From Rubellicoccus peritrichatus (GTDB lineage Bacteria > Verrucomicrobiota > Verrucomicrobiia > Opitutales > Cerasicoccaceae), in contig NZ_CP136920.1 of the NCBI RefSeq assembly GCF_033100135.1, positions 4,769,001-4,833,000 of the forward strand: a stretch of DNA of 64,000 nucleotides, written 5' to 3'. Of this stretch, positions 25,195-33,909 are shown one piece after another. Made by a program: the position numbers and the translations under genes. The notes under the pieces were generated by a model, which had not been told where the DNA came from, did no database searches, and saw only the letters and a list, made by a program, of their open reading frames with translations. Position 1 is the first letter of the stretch. Each line of letters begins with the position of its first letter.

Positions 25195-26610
25195 TTATTG
25201 AGCGCCAGCTGGAAGGTTAGGATCTTGTGCATTTGCATCCTGCATCTTATCGATAGCCTTCTGCTCCGGAGTGGTTGGTCCAGGTGCCTGATATGGCTCT
25301 GCTATGCCTTCTTCAAATGGCTCTCCCAGTAATGGGTCGACCATTTCCGGCTCACCTTCAAAGTCATCGATTGGGTCAATAAATTCAGGGTCGCCAATAA
25401 ATGGCTCAAGTGGCATCGCCACACCTTCATACTCTTGAGTCGTTCCGTCCGGGCCAACATCTTCCTCGGCATAGGCGCCAGGTGTCTCAAGAAAAGCTTC
25501 TGTAGACTGAATCTGGAATGACTCATCCTCAAGGTTATCCACTTCAGACTGCTCGAGGTATTCTTTCTCGGAAGGACGCTTGTAACGTCCGAATATCCAG
25601 TCGACAGGTGTCATTGGCGCTTTGACACCATCACGGATCTTGATCGTCATCTCTTTGGCTTGAGCAGCGACAGAGGACTGCGGATCTACTGTGATTGCCT
25701 CGTTGTAGAAAGTGAGCGCTGCCCGAGGATTGTTCCGATACTTGTAATAAAAGTCGCCTAAGAGGAACTTGCTCTTGGCCAACGTCTCGCGCATATAGTA
25801 AATCCCGGCCTCAGCACTGTAAACACCGGCATTATCGGGATAAAGGATCATAAAGTCCTGATAATAACCGAGTGCCTGCGTGGTGGCTTCCTGATCATAT
25901 TCCGGCCCTTGGACCAGCGAACTGTAAGTTTCCGCCAAGGTCAGATAGGCGTCAGGGGTTAAAAGGCTGCTTGGATAATTATTGATCAAGCGATCAAGTG
26001 CATCAATCGCCTCTTCCTCCTTGCTATCTTTATTTGCCACAAGCGCAATATTCATGAGTGCGAGAGGCGCATACTCACTGTAAGGTGCATTCTGAACGAC
26101 ATTTTCGTATACATCCAGCCCGGTCTGATAATCACGGAAACCGGGAATCATTCCCCAGTAGTAAGGACGTTCACCTTCCTGAATCAGTTCACCAATTTTA
26201 TACTGACCTGCAATGACCTGATTGAATTTGGGATACTCAGGATAACGGCGAATGATTTTATTGTACTCCTTGCTGGCGCTCTCGAATTGGTGGCGCTCCG
26301 TATAAATGAGACCTCGCTGATAATGCGCTTCAGGCGCGTAAACCGTGTTGGGGTAATCATCGACAACATCATCGTAAAGTCCAAGTGCCGACCAGTTATT
26401 ACCCTTATCCTGGGCGATACGGGCCTTAGCCATCAACTCGGATGCAGACTCGTGCTCATCTGATCCAGGCTGATCCAGTGACTTAGGAACATCCCCGAGT
26501 AATTTCCAACGAGCGTCTTCCTGAACCCACTCGACACCAGGCATGACACCGTATGAGGTAAAAGGAAGTGCGAGAGTCAGGACGATTGAAAGTAAGAAAA
26601 GGATTCGCAT
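25195..26610 (-). CDS. Periplasmic tetratricopeptide-repeat protein (BamD-like)
   Basis: A 471-residue exported protein with signal peptide MRILFLLSIVLTLALPFTSYG and many TPR units, e.g. SALGLYDDVVDDYPNTVYAPEAHY, SASKEYNKIIRRYPEYP and EAIDALDRLINNYPSSLLTPDAYL, the pattern of BamD/YfiO-like outer-membrane assembly proteins. Unlike BamD there is no lipobox Cys, so it is probably soluble in the periplasm. The last 110 residues are acidic and Pro-rich (EGVAMPLEPFIGDPEFIDP), likely disordered. ATG 26610 begins the signal peptide; an upstream ATG at 26643 overlaps fabH. Its place between fabH and lptE suggests an envelope role. Confidence 0.82.
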   Translation of the reverse strand: MRILFLLSIVLTLALPFTSYGVMPGVEWVQEDARWKLLGDVPKSLDQPGSDEHESASELMAKARIAQDKGNNWSALGLYDDVVDDYPNTVYAPEAHYQRGLIYTERHQFESASKEYNKIIRRYPEYPKFNQVIAGQYKIGELIQEGERPYYWGMIPGFRDYQTGLDVYENVVQNAPYSEYAPLALMNIALVANKDSKEEEAIDALDRLINNYPSSLLTPDAYLTLAETYSSLVQGPEYDQEATTQALGYYQDFMILYPDNAGVYSAEAGIYYMRETLAKSKFLLGDFYYKYRNNPRAALTFYNEAITVDPQSSVAAQAKEMTIKIRDGVKAPMTPVDWIFGRYKRPSEKEYLEQSEVDNLEDESFQIQSTEAFLETPGAYAEEDVGPDGTTQEYEGVAMPLEPFIGDPEFIDPIDDFEGEPEMVDPLLGEPFEEGIAEPYQAPGPTTPEQKAIDKMQDANAQDPNLPAGAQ

Positions 26611-26633
26611 GCAAAGACTGATATTCAAATTTT

Positions 26634-27632
26634 CTACTGCCATTTAAGGAGCGCACCGCCCCACGTCAAGCCGGCTCCAAAGGCAGCCAACAAAATATAA
26701 TCGCCACTTTCAAAGCGACCCAGCCGGCGCGCTTCTTCCAGGGCAAGCGGCACAGAGGCCGCGGAGGTATTTCCGAATCTATCTATATTGATGAGAAAAC
26801 GCTCTCGGGGAAGCTCTAATCGAGCAGCGAGCGAGTCAATAATGCGGACATTGGCCTGATGCGGAATGACACACTTCAATTGATCTGGCGTAACGCCATT
26901 ACGTTCAAGGAGTTCCGTAGCCACCCCACCCATTTCCTTGACGGCAAGTTTGAAAACTTCCTTGCCGTTCATTTTCAGAAAATGATCGCGATTCGCAACC
27001 GTCTCACCGGTTGCCGGCATTCGTGAGCCACCTGCCGCCATATAAAGTAAATCATCGCGACTTCCATCGGCACCAAGCACAACATCAATGATACCAACCC
27101 CAGACTCGGTCCCTTTCTCAAGAATGCAGGCACCAGCGCCGTCACCGAAAAGCACACAGGTCGAACGGTCTTCCCAGTCGATCACTGAAGACATTTTCTC
27201 AGAACCAACAATCAAGGCACGCTTGTAAGCTCCTGTGCGAACCAGACTGCCACCAACTTCAAGGCCATAAAGGAAACCAGAACATGCCGCCGTAACATCA
27301 AAGGCCGGCACCCGGGGAATACCCAGCTCAGCCTGAATCAAGCAAGCCGCTGACGGAAATACCATGTCCGGGGTCATTGTCGTGCAAATGATAACATCAA
27401 TATCATCCACAGTCAGCCCTGCGTCTTTGAGCGCATTCCTCGCAGCCTCGGCTCCCATCGTCGACGTTTCTTGCCCCTCGCCTGCCAGACGACGCTCGCC
27501 AATCCCTGTCCGCGAGCGAATCCACTCATCGGAAGTGTCTATTTGTTGAGCCAAATCATCGTTACTGACCACCTTCTCAGGAAGGCAGATTCCAAGTCCC
27601 GAGAGTATTACCGGTGCTTCTGTCTCATTCAT
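26634..27632 (-). CDS. fabH: 3-oxoacyl-ACP synthase III (FabH)
   Basis: Condenses acetyl-CoA (or another primer) with malonyl-ACP to begin fatty-acid synthesis. The 332-residue protein has the full catalytic triad: Cys117 in DVTAACSGFLYG, His in VIPHQANVRI and Asn in FGNTSAASVPLAL. Glycine-rich FGDGAGACIL is the usual FabH signature. ATG 27632 is used; an upstream in-frame TTG at 27647 would add five residues. First gene of an apparent fabH-TPR-lptE operon; plsX, fabD and acpP are not adjacent here. Confidence 0.96.
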   Translation of the reverse strand: MNETEAPVILSGLGICLPEKVVSNDDLAQQIDTSDEWIRSRTGIGERRLAGEGQETSTMGAEAARNALKDAGLTVDDIDVIICTTMTPDMVFPSAACLIQAELGIPRVPAFDVTAACSGFLYGLEVGGSLVRTGAYKRALIVGSEKMSSVIDWEDRSTCVLFGDGAGACILEKGTESGVGIIDVVLGADGSRDDLLYMAAGGSRMPATGETVANRDHFLKMNGKEVFKLAVKEMGGVATELLERNGVTPDQLKCVIPHQANVRIIDSLAARLELPRERFLINIDRFGNTSAASVPLALEEARRLGRFESGDYILLAAFGAGLTWGGALLKWQ

Positions 27633-27935
27633 GCGTTTTCTAAGCAAGCGGACAGGGCATAGGACTTTTTTCGCCTTTGCAACAGGTTTGTTGCTTCATG
27701 CTGCCTATCTTGTGAAATTTACTTCAATCGCTGCCCGCCGAGAACTGAGCAGGCGGAAGCTTCTTTAAGTTCAAGGGTTCAAGTATCCATTTAGCGCTTA
27801 ACATTTATAATTCAGCATTTCCCAAGACTTCTGCCTCTTCACTTCTACCTTCTCACTGAATCTTTCACATAAATGTCATAAAAGATTTGCGGGCGGGAAA
27901 TAGTCCGTACACATTCCTGCGTTTGATCCCGGTTG
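27633..27935. other. Divergent gap between fabH and the purF-like gene, with a solo repeat arm
   Basis: About 300 nt. At 27826-27860 there is a single arm of the AGAAG-type repeat (GACTTCTGCCTCTTCACTTC and on to 27860), whose minus strand reads AGAAGGTAG, AAGTGAAGA, GGCAGAAGT: three 9-nt units. No partner arm is seen within this gap. A degenerate AGCGCTTAACATT/TTCAGCATT stretch precedes it. No gene or RNA is recognised in the remainder. Confidence 0.55.
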
Positions 27936-29852
27936 ATGAGCGATCCAATTAAGCATGAGTGCGGCGTGGCTATGGTGAGGCTTAAAAAGCCCCTAAGCCA
28001 TTACCAGGATAAATATAAGAACGTCCTTTGGGGTTTCCAAAAGTTGTTCCTGCTCATGGAGAAGCAGCATAACCGCGGTCAGGACGGTGCAGGAATCGGC
28101 GCGGTCAAGCTGAACATGCCACCTGGAGAGGCCTTCATGTTCCGTGAGCGCGACAACGGGCGCAACCCGATCTCTGCCGTGGTCAAAAAGCAGATGAAGC
28201 TCTACAACGAGCTCCTGAACAAGGGGACGATCTTTCCGGAATTCCCTGACACAGTGAAAGAGCATTGGCCATTTGGAGCCGAAGTGCTCTTGGGGCATTT
28301 AAGGTATGGGACATCCGGTGGTTATTCCAAAAGCGTCTGCCAGCCCTACTTTAGACGCAGCCCATGGCCAACCCGCAACCTGATGATGGCAGGTAACTTC
28401 AACATTACCAATGTTGACCAACTGAATCAGAAGCTAATCAATCGCGGAGCGCATCCCATTTTCGATACTGACACCCAGACAGTGCTCGAGGAAATCGGCT
28501 ATCATCTGGATGAAGAGCACACCCGCCTTTATCACGAGCTGCGTGATCAAAAAACGCCAACGCCCGAGATTTCCCATATCATTGCAGATCGACTCGATGT
28601 CGGACAGGTGCTTCGTGATGCAGCTGAGAGCTGGGATGGCGGTTACACCCTCGCCGGAATGATCGGCAGTGGAGACACTTTTATCCTTCGTGACCCAAAC
28701 GGAATTCGCCCGGCCTGGTATTTTGAAGACGATGAAGTCATCGCCTTTGCCTCAGAGCGTGTTGCCCTCATGACGATTTTCGACAAAGCGGCTGAAGACA
28801 TCCATGAGGCGCCTCCCGGACATGCCGTAGTCGTGAAAAACGACGCGAGTCTGCATATCCACGAAATCACTAAACCTGGTAAGCCCAGTTATTGCTCTTT
28901 CGAACGCATCTATTTTTCCCGGGGTAATGATCCAGACATCTACCGCGAGCGCAAAGCCCTCGGTGCTGCACTTGGTGAGCAAATCAATCGCTCAACCAAA
29001 GGCGATTTCGGTAAATCCGTTTTCAGTTTCATCCCAAACACAGCGGAAACTGCTTATTATGGGTTGATCGAAGAGATGAACCGTCTTCACCGCTCAAATG
29101 TCAAAGCTGAGATCCTCAAAGCCCACAAGAATGGCTCACTGGATGAGGAAATGCTCAACGGCCTGATGGATAACAACTGGCCACGTGGAGAAAAGGTTGC
29201 TCTAAAGGACATCAAGCTGCGGACTTTTATCAGCCAGGAGAAGAATCGGGTTCAACTCGCCTCCCACGTCTATGACATTTCCTATGGTGCTGTGAATCCA
29301 GGCGATATCCTTGTCTGTGTCGATGATTCCATCGTTCGTGGAACGACCCTGAAGCAGTCGATCATCCGTATTCTGAGTAAAACGAAGCCCAGTAAAATCG
29401 TCATTGCATCAACAGCTCCGCAAATCCGTTATCCGGATTGCTACGGAATCGACATGTCCGAAATGGGCAATTTCATCGCCTTCCAGGCCGCGATTTCTCT
29501 TCTAAAGGATGCAGGCTCCACCCATATCATCGACGAAGTGCACGAAGCCTGCGTAGCACAAAGCGAATTGGCCCCGGAAAAGATGGTCAATCACGTCAAG
29601 CGCATCTACGATCCCTTCACCGCTGAACAAATTTCAGAGCGAATCGCTGATCTCGTCAGCCCTAAGAATAACGGCTGGGACGGCGAAGTAGAAATCGTCT
29701 ATCAAAGTATAGAAAACCTGCATCGCGCCCTACCAAACCACGATGGTGACTGGTATTTCACTGGCAACTACCCGACTCCGGGTGGTTACGCTGTCGTGAA
29801 TCGGGCATTCATGGCTTACTATGCAGGGCGTAAGGGACGCAGTTATTCATAA
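27936..29852 (+). CDS. purF: Amidophosphoribosyltransferase-like protein, long form
   Basis: First committed step of purine synthesis: glutamine plus PRPP to phosphoribosylamine. The N-terminal Ntn glutaminase domain opens KHECGVAMVRL, so Cys9 would have to be freed by removing an 8-residue propeptide, as known for B. subtilis PurF. NRGQDGAGI, LGHLRYGTSG and AGNFNITN are GATase II segments; ILVCVDDSIVRGTTLKQSI is the PRPP-binding loop. At 638 residues it is about 130 longer than usual PurF, with extra sequence between the domains (EEMLNGLMDNNWPRGEKVAL region) and at the C-terminus (HDGDWYFTGNYPTPGGYAVV). ATG 27936 directly follows an in-frame TTG. A second, classical PurF elsewhere cannot be excluded, and this may be a paralogue. 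Confidence 0.85.
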   Translation: MSDPIKHECGVAMVRLKKPLSHYQDKYKNVLWGFQKLFLLMEKQHNRGQDGAGIGAVKLNMPPGEAFMFRERDNGRNPISAVVKKQMKLYNELLNKGTIFPEFPDTVKEHWPFGAEVLLGHLRYGTSGGYSKSVCQPYFRRSPWPTRNLMMAGNFNITNVDQLNQKLINRGAHPIFDTDTQTVLEEIGYHLDEEHTRLYHELRDQKTPTPEISHIIADRLDVGQVLRDAAESWDGGYTLAGMIGSGDTFILRDPNGIRPAWYFEDDEVIAFASERVALMTIFDKAAEDIHEAPPGHAVVVKNDASLHIHEITKPGKPSYCSFERIYFSRGNDPDIYRERKALGAALGEQINRSTKGDFGKSVFSFIPNTAETAYYGLIEEMNRLHRSNVKAEILKAHKNGSLDEEMLNGLMDNNWPRGEKVALKDIKLRTFISQEKNRVQLASHVYDISYGAVNPGDILVCVDDSIVRGTTLKQSIIRILSKTKPSKIVIASTAPQIRYPDCYGIDMSEMGNFIAFQAAISLLKDAGSTHIIDEVHEACVAQSELAPEKMVNHVKRIYDPFTAEQISERIADLVSPKNNGWDGEVEIVYQSIENLHRALPNHDGDWYFTGNYPTPGGYAVVNRAFMAYYAGRKGRSYS

Positions 29853-30289
29853 CTGCGAACTTAAGCTCGTGAATTTAACTGTGCCACGTACATACTTGAG
29901 CTTTTAGCACTCAGCATTCAGCGCTCATAACTTGACTGTCAAAGAACGTTTACCGTCCGGTGATAAGTCGTCCGCCGAATGCAACCTCCAGCTTTTGTTC
30001 GTCTAATCGTTTAAGACTTGGCGGTCCCACACTTGCGCACCTGGGCAAGCGTGGCTGATTTGTCGGAGTTTTTTAAACTCCTGCGACGACAGCCGAAAAA
30101 CCACTCGTGGAAAAGTTTCCAACACATTAACCCGGTCCTTGATTAAAATACTGAATCGAGTCTGTCCCCACCGAAACAGGGTCGCGTGATAAAAAATCGT
30201 TAATCACCATTCGTGTTTTCGGGAAGCGACTCTATGGTGGACTGAAGACCTCGCGCAGAGACGCGAGAACTGAAATCACTGGATTTGTG
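29853..30289. other. Structured non-coding region after the purF-like gene
   Basis: No coding frame is convincing here, but several hairpins are. 30027-30054: CCACACTTGC pairs with GCAAGCGTGG (one mismatch). 30053-30094: GGCTG, GTCG and GAGTTT pair with AAACTC, CGAC and CAGCC, about 15 bp with small internal loops. 30171-30222: CCGAAA with TTTCGG enclosing GTGAT with ATCAC. 30250-30267: CTCGCG with CGCGAG, 6-nt loop. The first two share a junction, so only one may form fully. A tandem 7-nt word (AGCACTC, AGCATTC, AGCGCTC) lies near 29908. This could be a structured RNA or a cluster of dispersed repeat elements; I recognise no Rfam family and see no strong promoter. Confidence 0.45.
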
Positions 30290-30389
30290 TATTCGCAAAA
30301 GCAGATAAGAAAATCGCTTAACAATAAATGTCTGTATATTCGATGTGCATTCATGCCACCGATTATAACATACCGAAAAGATCCGTCAA

Positions 30390-30488
30390 TTGATCGCCTT
30401 GATACACTTGATCGGTTTGATCATTTGGATCATTTGGATCATTTGGTTCATTTGGTTCTGTTTGATATACTTGATTTATTGGATAAGA
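30390..30488. repeat. Tandem array of eleven 9-nt units
   Basis: Eleven consecutive 9-mers: TTGATCGCC, TTGATACAC, TTGATCGGT, TTGATCATT, TGGATCATT twice, TGGTTCATT, TGGTTCTGT, TTGATATAC, TTGATTTAT, TGGATAAGA. Unit boundaries hold with no slip over 99 nt. Two bases after the array the REP pair at 30491 begins. Not CRISPR: there are no spacers. A frame through it reads a repetitive tripeptide but lacks any sign of a gene. Confidence 0.9.
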
Positions 30489-30490
30489 AA

Positions 30491-30574
30491 GGTAGGGCGC
30501 AGTCTCCAGACAAGCCGAGCGTCATGGAAAGCTTTACCTCACGGTGGCGGCTTGTCTGGAGACTGCGCCCTACC
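30491..30574. repeat. REPIN-like pair of inverted REP elements with GTAG ends
   Basis: Perfect 27-bp inverted repeat, 30491-30517 and 30548-30574, with a 30-nt spacer. Each arm is itself REP-like: a GTAG tetranucleotide followed by an imperfect hairpin, GGC-GCA-GTCT-CC-AGAC-AA-GCC. A 5' GTAG next to a bulged hairpin, occurring as inverted pairs, is the known layout of REP/REPIN elements mobilised by RAYT transposases. No RAYT gene is in the window, so mobility would act in trans. This is the only copy seen here. Confidence 0.8.
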
Positions 30575-30596
30575 CTACCCCGAAATCTGAACTGAA

Positions 30597-30622
30597 GCTG
30601 GGCGTTCCCGGAAACGCCGAGC
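30597..30622 (-). terminator. Hairpin just after the alpha-E gene stop
   Basis: GGCGTT (30601-30606), CCCGGA loop, AACGCC (30613-30618), extended by GCT/AGC across one mismatch. It lies 3 nt beyond the stop codon of the minus-strand gene ending at 30625. There is no U-tract in the transcribed direction, so termination is uncertain. Confidence 0.4.
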
Positions 30623-30624
30623 CC

Positions 30625-31632
30625 TTACTGCTGCATCTGCTGGTGCTGCTGTATCTCCTCTGCGAGATCGACTGGAGCTTGAAACATGTAGGCCTTAAAA
30701 GTGGATGCACCAATTTCATTTAAACGACTCTGAATATGGTCAAGATATTCATGAAGCCCCTCATTGAAAGTCGCTTCCACTGAACCGTAATTCAATTCGC
30801 TCAAAAGCAAACCGGAAAGACGTTCGGCCTCATTCGAGTATTTTTCTGAAGGGCAACCCGATATACGGTGCAAAGCTGCATTCATCTCCTTCACACAATA
30901 GCGAATCGACCTCGGGAAATCAGGAGAAAACATCAGGAACTCCGCTATTTTCATCGGGTTCACATCAGCCACATAAATCCGATGGTATGCCTCAAACGCA
31001 CTGGCTGATTTCAAAAGCGCAATCCACTGTGCAACATCAACGGCACCTCCCACGTCGGAGACACGGGGAAGCAGCATGTGATACTTGATATCCAATATCC
31101 GTGTCGTTTTATCGGCGCGTTCCATGAAGGTGCCGAACTGCATAAACTCAAAGCCTTCATCCCGGGTAATGGTTGCCATAACCAAGCCCTGGAAAAGGTG
31201 TGAATGCTCCTTGATACGGTAGTAGAAATCCCAAGCACCATGCTGCCATACGGTTTTGGAATTGGCCGATTTGAGAAACAGGTAGAGATTGTTCAAGGAC
31301 TCAAACATCTCACTCGAAATCTGGTCACGAACCATACGCGCATTCTCACGAGCTGAAAAAATACAACTCAAAACCGAGTTGGAATTCTGCGTATTAAAAG
31401 TTAGAAAGTCAGTTACCGTTTGGCTGTCTGCTTTTTCATAAAGCTCATAAAAAAGTTCCTCATCGCCACTTGCCCGAATGATAGGATCCCAATGCTCGGT
31501 GACTTGCTCGTCGTTAAGATGCTCGAAGTCCAGCAACAATTGCAGATTGACTTCAAGCAAGCGCGTTAGGTTTTCGGCACGCTCAATGTAACGCGCCATC
31601 CAGTAAAGATTATCTGCAACTCGAGAAAGCAT
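30625..31632 (-). CDS. Alpha-E domain-containing protein (DUF403)
   Basis: A 335-residue, mostly helical protein of the alpha-E family (PF04168), recognisable from its N-terminus MLSRVADNLYWMARYIERAE and the internal GTFMERADKTTRILDIKYH block. Alpha-E genes are nearly always paired with a circularly permuted ATP-grasp gene, as here 27 nt upstream, and often with a transglutaminase-like gene and a proteasome-like hydrolase. The pair is predicted to make or ligate a small peptide, but no product is established as far as I know. No transglutaminase gene is adjacent in this window. Ends in a Gln-rich tail (EEIQQHQQMQQ). Confidence 0.92.
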   Translation of the reverse strand: MLSRVADNLYWMARYIERAENLTRLLEVNLQLLLDFEHLNDEQVTEHWDPIIRASGDEELFYELYEKADSQTVTDFLTFNTQNSNSVLSCIFSARENARMVRDQISSEMFESLNNLYLFLKSANSKTVWQHGAWDFYYRIKEHSHLFQGLVMATITRDEGFEFMQFGTFMERADKTTRILDIKYHMLLPRVSDVGGAVDVAQWIALLKSASAFEAYHRIYVADVNPMKIAEFLMFSPDFPRSIRYCVKEMNAALHRISGCPSEKYSNEAERLSGLLLSELNYGSVEATFNEGLHEYLDHIQSRLNEIGASTFKAYMFQAPVDLAEEIQQHQQMQQ

Positions 31633-31659
31633 AGTCTATTATTTTTCCAACATCAGAAA

Positions 31660-33099
31660 TCATTCATCGCTGTTCAAAACCCAGGTATCCTTTGTGCCGC
31701 CACCTTGTGAGGAGTTGACTACGAGTGAACCTTTTGTGAGTGCAACTCGAGTCAATCCGCCTGGAATAATTGTGATGTCTTCACCGTAAAGAATGTAAGG
31801 CCGGAGATCGATATGGCGCCCTTCGAAAGCCGAATCCGCGTAAGTGGGATGACGTGACAGTGAGATCGGCGATTGGGCAATAAAGTTACGTGGATCTGCT
31901 TTGATCAGATCGCGGAATTTTTCAATTTCCTCTTTCGATGCCCACGGTCCCATCAACATGCCGTAGCCCCCTGCTTCGTTGGCGGATTTCACAACAAGTT
32001 TGTCCAGGTTGTTGATGATGAAGCCGTAATCCTTTTCCTCTGAGGCCAGATAAGTTTCCACACTTTGTAGGATAGGATCTTCACCAAGATAGTATTTAAT
32101 CATCCGGGGAACAAAGTAATACATTACTTTATCATCAGCAACTCCAGTCCCCAAACCATTTGCCATGGCAAAGTTACCAGCGCGGATGGCACTGACCAAA
32201 CCAGGAACACCCAGGGTTGAATCTTCCCGGAAGACACTCGGGTCAATAAAGTCATCATCAATACGGCGGTAAACCACATCAATCTGTTGAAGCCCTTTTG
32301 TCGTCCGCATGTAGACTTTGAAGTCACGCACCACCAAGTCGCGCCCTTCAACAATTTCCACTCCCATCTGACGTGCGAGAAAACAATGCTCAAAGTAAGC
32401 GCTGTTATAAGAGCCCGGGGTCAACACGCCAACAACCGGAGCACGATTGGGGTTGGGATTGATGTACTGAAGCATCTTCAAGAGCTCTTCTGCATAGTGC
32501 TCTACCGGACGTACCCCGGCGCGTGGAAAGAGATTGGGAAAAGCGCGGCGCAGGGCGTTACGATTTTCCAGGACATAAGAAACTCCTGATGGGCAACGTG
32601 CATTGTCCTCCAATACCAGGTAATTGCCCTTATCATCGCGAATCAGATCCGTCCCGCAGACATGGATGTATATATCGCGCGGCAAATCGATGCCCATGAT
32701 CTCACGACGGAAATTCTTGGCCCCAAGAACATAGGATGGCGGAATGACACCGTCTTTCAGAATCTTCTGCTCATGGTAGATATCCTTGAGGAATAGATTG
32801 AGAGCAATGATCCGCTGTTTTAGCCCCCGCTCCAGAAACTCCCATTCCGACTTTGGGATAATGCGCGGCATGAGGTCGAAAGGCATTATCCGCTCAGTCC
32901 CACGGTCATCATTGTAAACCGTGAAAGTAATTCCGGCCCGCATGAATGAGAGATCTACGGCTTGTCTTTTGCGATCAAAGTCCTCCTTGTCCAGGCGCGA
33001 ATAACGTTCGAGCAACTTTCGATAATGCGGTCGAGCTTCCCCCGAAGGCTCAAACATTTCATCGAAAAAGTCTCCGGTTTCGTAGTCTTCAAATGTCAT
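31660..33099 (-). CDS. Circularly permuted ATP-grasp type 2 protein
   Basis: A 479-residue putative ATP-dependent carboxylate-amine ligase (DUF404/DUF407 family). Family segments: YDDRG-like [55 protein letters not shown] with the ATP-grasp Glu/Asn pair, [17 protein letters not shown] and [18 protein letters not shown]. Ends [17 protein letters not shown], also characteristic. It precedes the alpha-E gene in one operon. Probable cytoplasmic enzyme; substrate unknown. Confidence 0.93.
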   Translation of the reverse strand: MTFEDYETGDFFDEMFEPSGEARPHYRKLLERYSRLDKEDFDRKRQAVDLSFMRAGITFTVYNDDRGTERIMPFDLMPRIIPKSEWEFLERGLKQRIIALNLFLKDIYHEQKILKDGVIPPSYVLGAKNFRREIMGIDLPRDIYIHVCGTDLIRDDKGNYLVLEDNARCPSGVSYVLENRNALRRAFPNLFPRAGVRPVEHYAEELLKMLQYINPNPNRAPVVGVLTPGSYNSAYFEHCFLARQMGVEIVEGRDLVVRDFKVYMRTTKGLQQIDVVYRRIDDDFIDPSVFREDSTLGVPGLVSAIRAGNFAMANGLGTGVADDKVMYYFVPRMIKYYLGEDPILQSVETYLASEEKDYGFIINNLDKLVVKSANEAGGYGMLMGPWASKEEIEKFRDLIKADPRNFIAQSPISLSRHPTYADSAFEGRHIDLRPYILYGEDITIIPGGLTRVALTKGSLVVNSSQGGGTKDTWVLNSDE

Positions 33100-33339
33100 T
33101 GATTTCGCAATATTTGTAACTCAAGCAACATACATGCCGCATTTGACGCAATATAGATAGATTTACCGATTCAATATGAGGCAAGATCCTTTAGGGAAAA
33201 GGCTTCCACAAAGGAACAGGGCTATTATGTTCCTAAACTTTCATCTAATTCAACCGATATTTTTATCCTCATTTGAGACGTTTCAATAGTTGCACTGGCG
33301 AAGCATACCCCCCAAGCCGCCTCCTCCCCTATAAGCAAC

Positions 33340-33849
33340 ATGTTTGATTTCGCGCGGAAATACACTATCACTTGTATCGCAATACTGATTGCGACTGCGC
33401 TCTGGCTATTGACGTTCTTCACTCACCTTGAGATTTTTGAATTCATTGTAAACCACCTTGAGCGTCTGGAGGCTTACCAGATTGATGAGCTGGTAGTAGG
33501 AGCTGTTATCGTCTGCATTGGAATTACTTTCGATCTTATATTGGTTCGAAAGAGAAAGGCCGAAGAGTTAAAAATCTCAGAGCAACGCCTTCGGGTTATG
33601 AAGGCAACCATGCGGACTGTTCATGACATTGTCGGAAACGCTTTCAACGAAATGATCCTGTTTCAAATCCAGGCCAAGGAAAGCCATGCGCTCTCTCCGG
33701 AAACACTGAAGGAGCTGGATAATCTGATTCAGGAGACATGTGCCAAACTCAAAGAAATATCGGATCTCGATGACACACCGGAAAAGGAATTCAGCAGCGG
33801 GATGACTATCATCGACACGGAATCCAGAAAACGAAACTCAGAGCAATAA
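33340..33849 (+). CDS. Small membrane protein with a DHp-like helical domain
   Basis: I do not recognise a named family. The 169-residue product has two membrane helices (about residues 8-28, TCIAILIATALWLLTFF, and 50-67, VVGAVIVCIGITFDLIL), a basic RKRKAEELK linker, then a helical region (EQRLRVMKATMRTVHDIVGN and AFNEMILFQIQAKE) followed by a second helix and an acidic tail. The arrangement looks like the dimerisation/phosphoacceptor part of a histidine kinase, with His in TVHDIV at the H-box position, but there is no ATPase domain and no such domain encoded next to it. It stands alone between the ATP-grasp gene (divergent) and a sulfatase. Confidence 0.7.
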   Translation: MFDFARKYTITCIAILIATALWLLTFFTHLEIFEFIVNHLERLEAYQIDELVVGAVIVCIGITFDLILVRKRKAEELKISEQRLRVMKATMRTVHDIVGNAFNEMILFQIQAKESHALSPETLKELDNLIQETCAKLKEISDLDDTPEKEFSSGMTIIDTESRKRNSEQ

Positions 33850-33909
33850 TCTGATATACTCATCAGGAATGCACCTTGCGATCCCTAAGCAAGTATCGAG
33901 CATATTGAA

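Noticed and set aside
27760-27800. GGGTTCAAGTATCC resembling a tRNA T-arm
   Set aside because: No anticodon arm, D-arm or acceptor stem can be drawn around it.
30390-30488. Possible CRISPR array
   Set aside because: Units are 9 nt, contiguous, with no spacers and no cas genes nearby.
30287-30595. 102-codon frame with a HLDHLDHLVHLV-type repeat
   Set aside because: It runs through the 9-mer tandem array and the REP pair; the peptide is a by-product of the 9-nt repeat.
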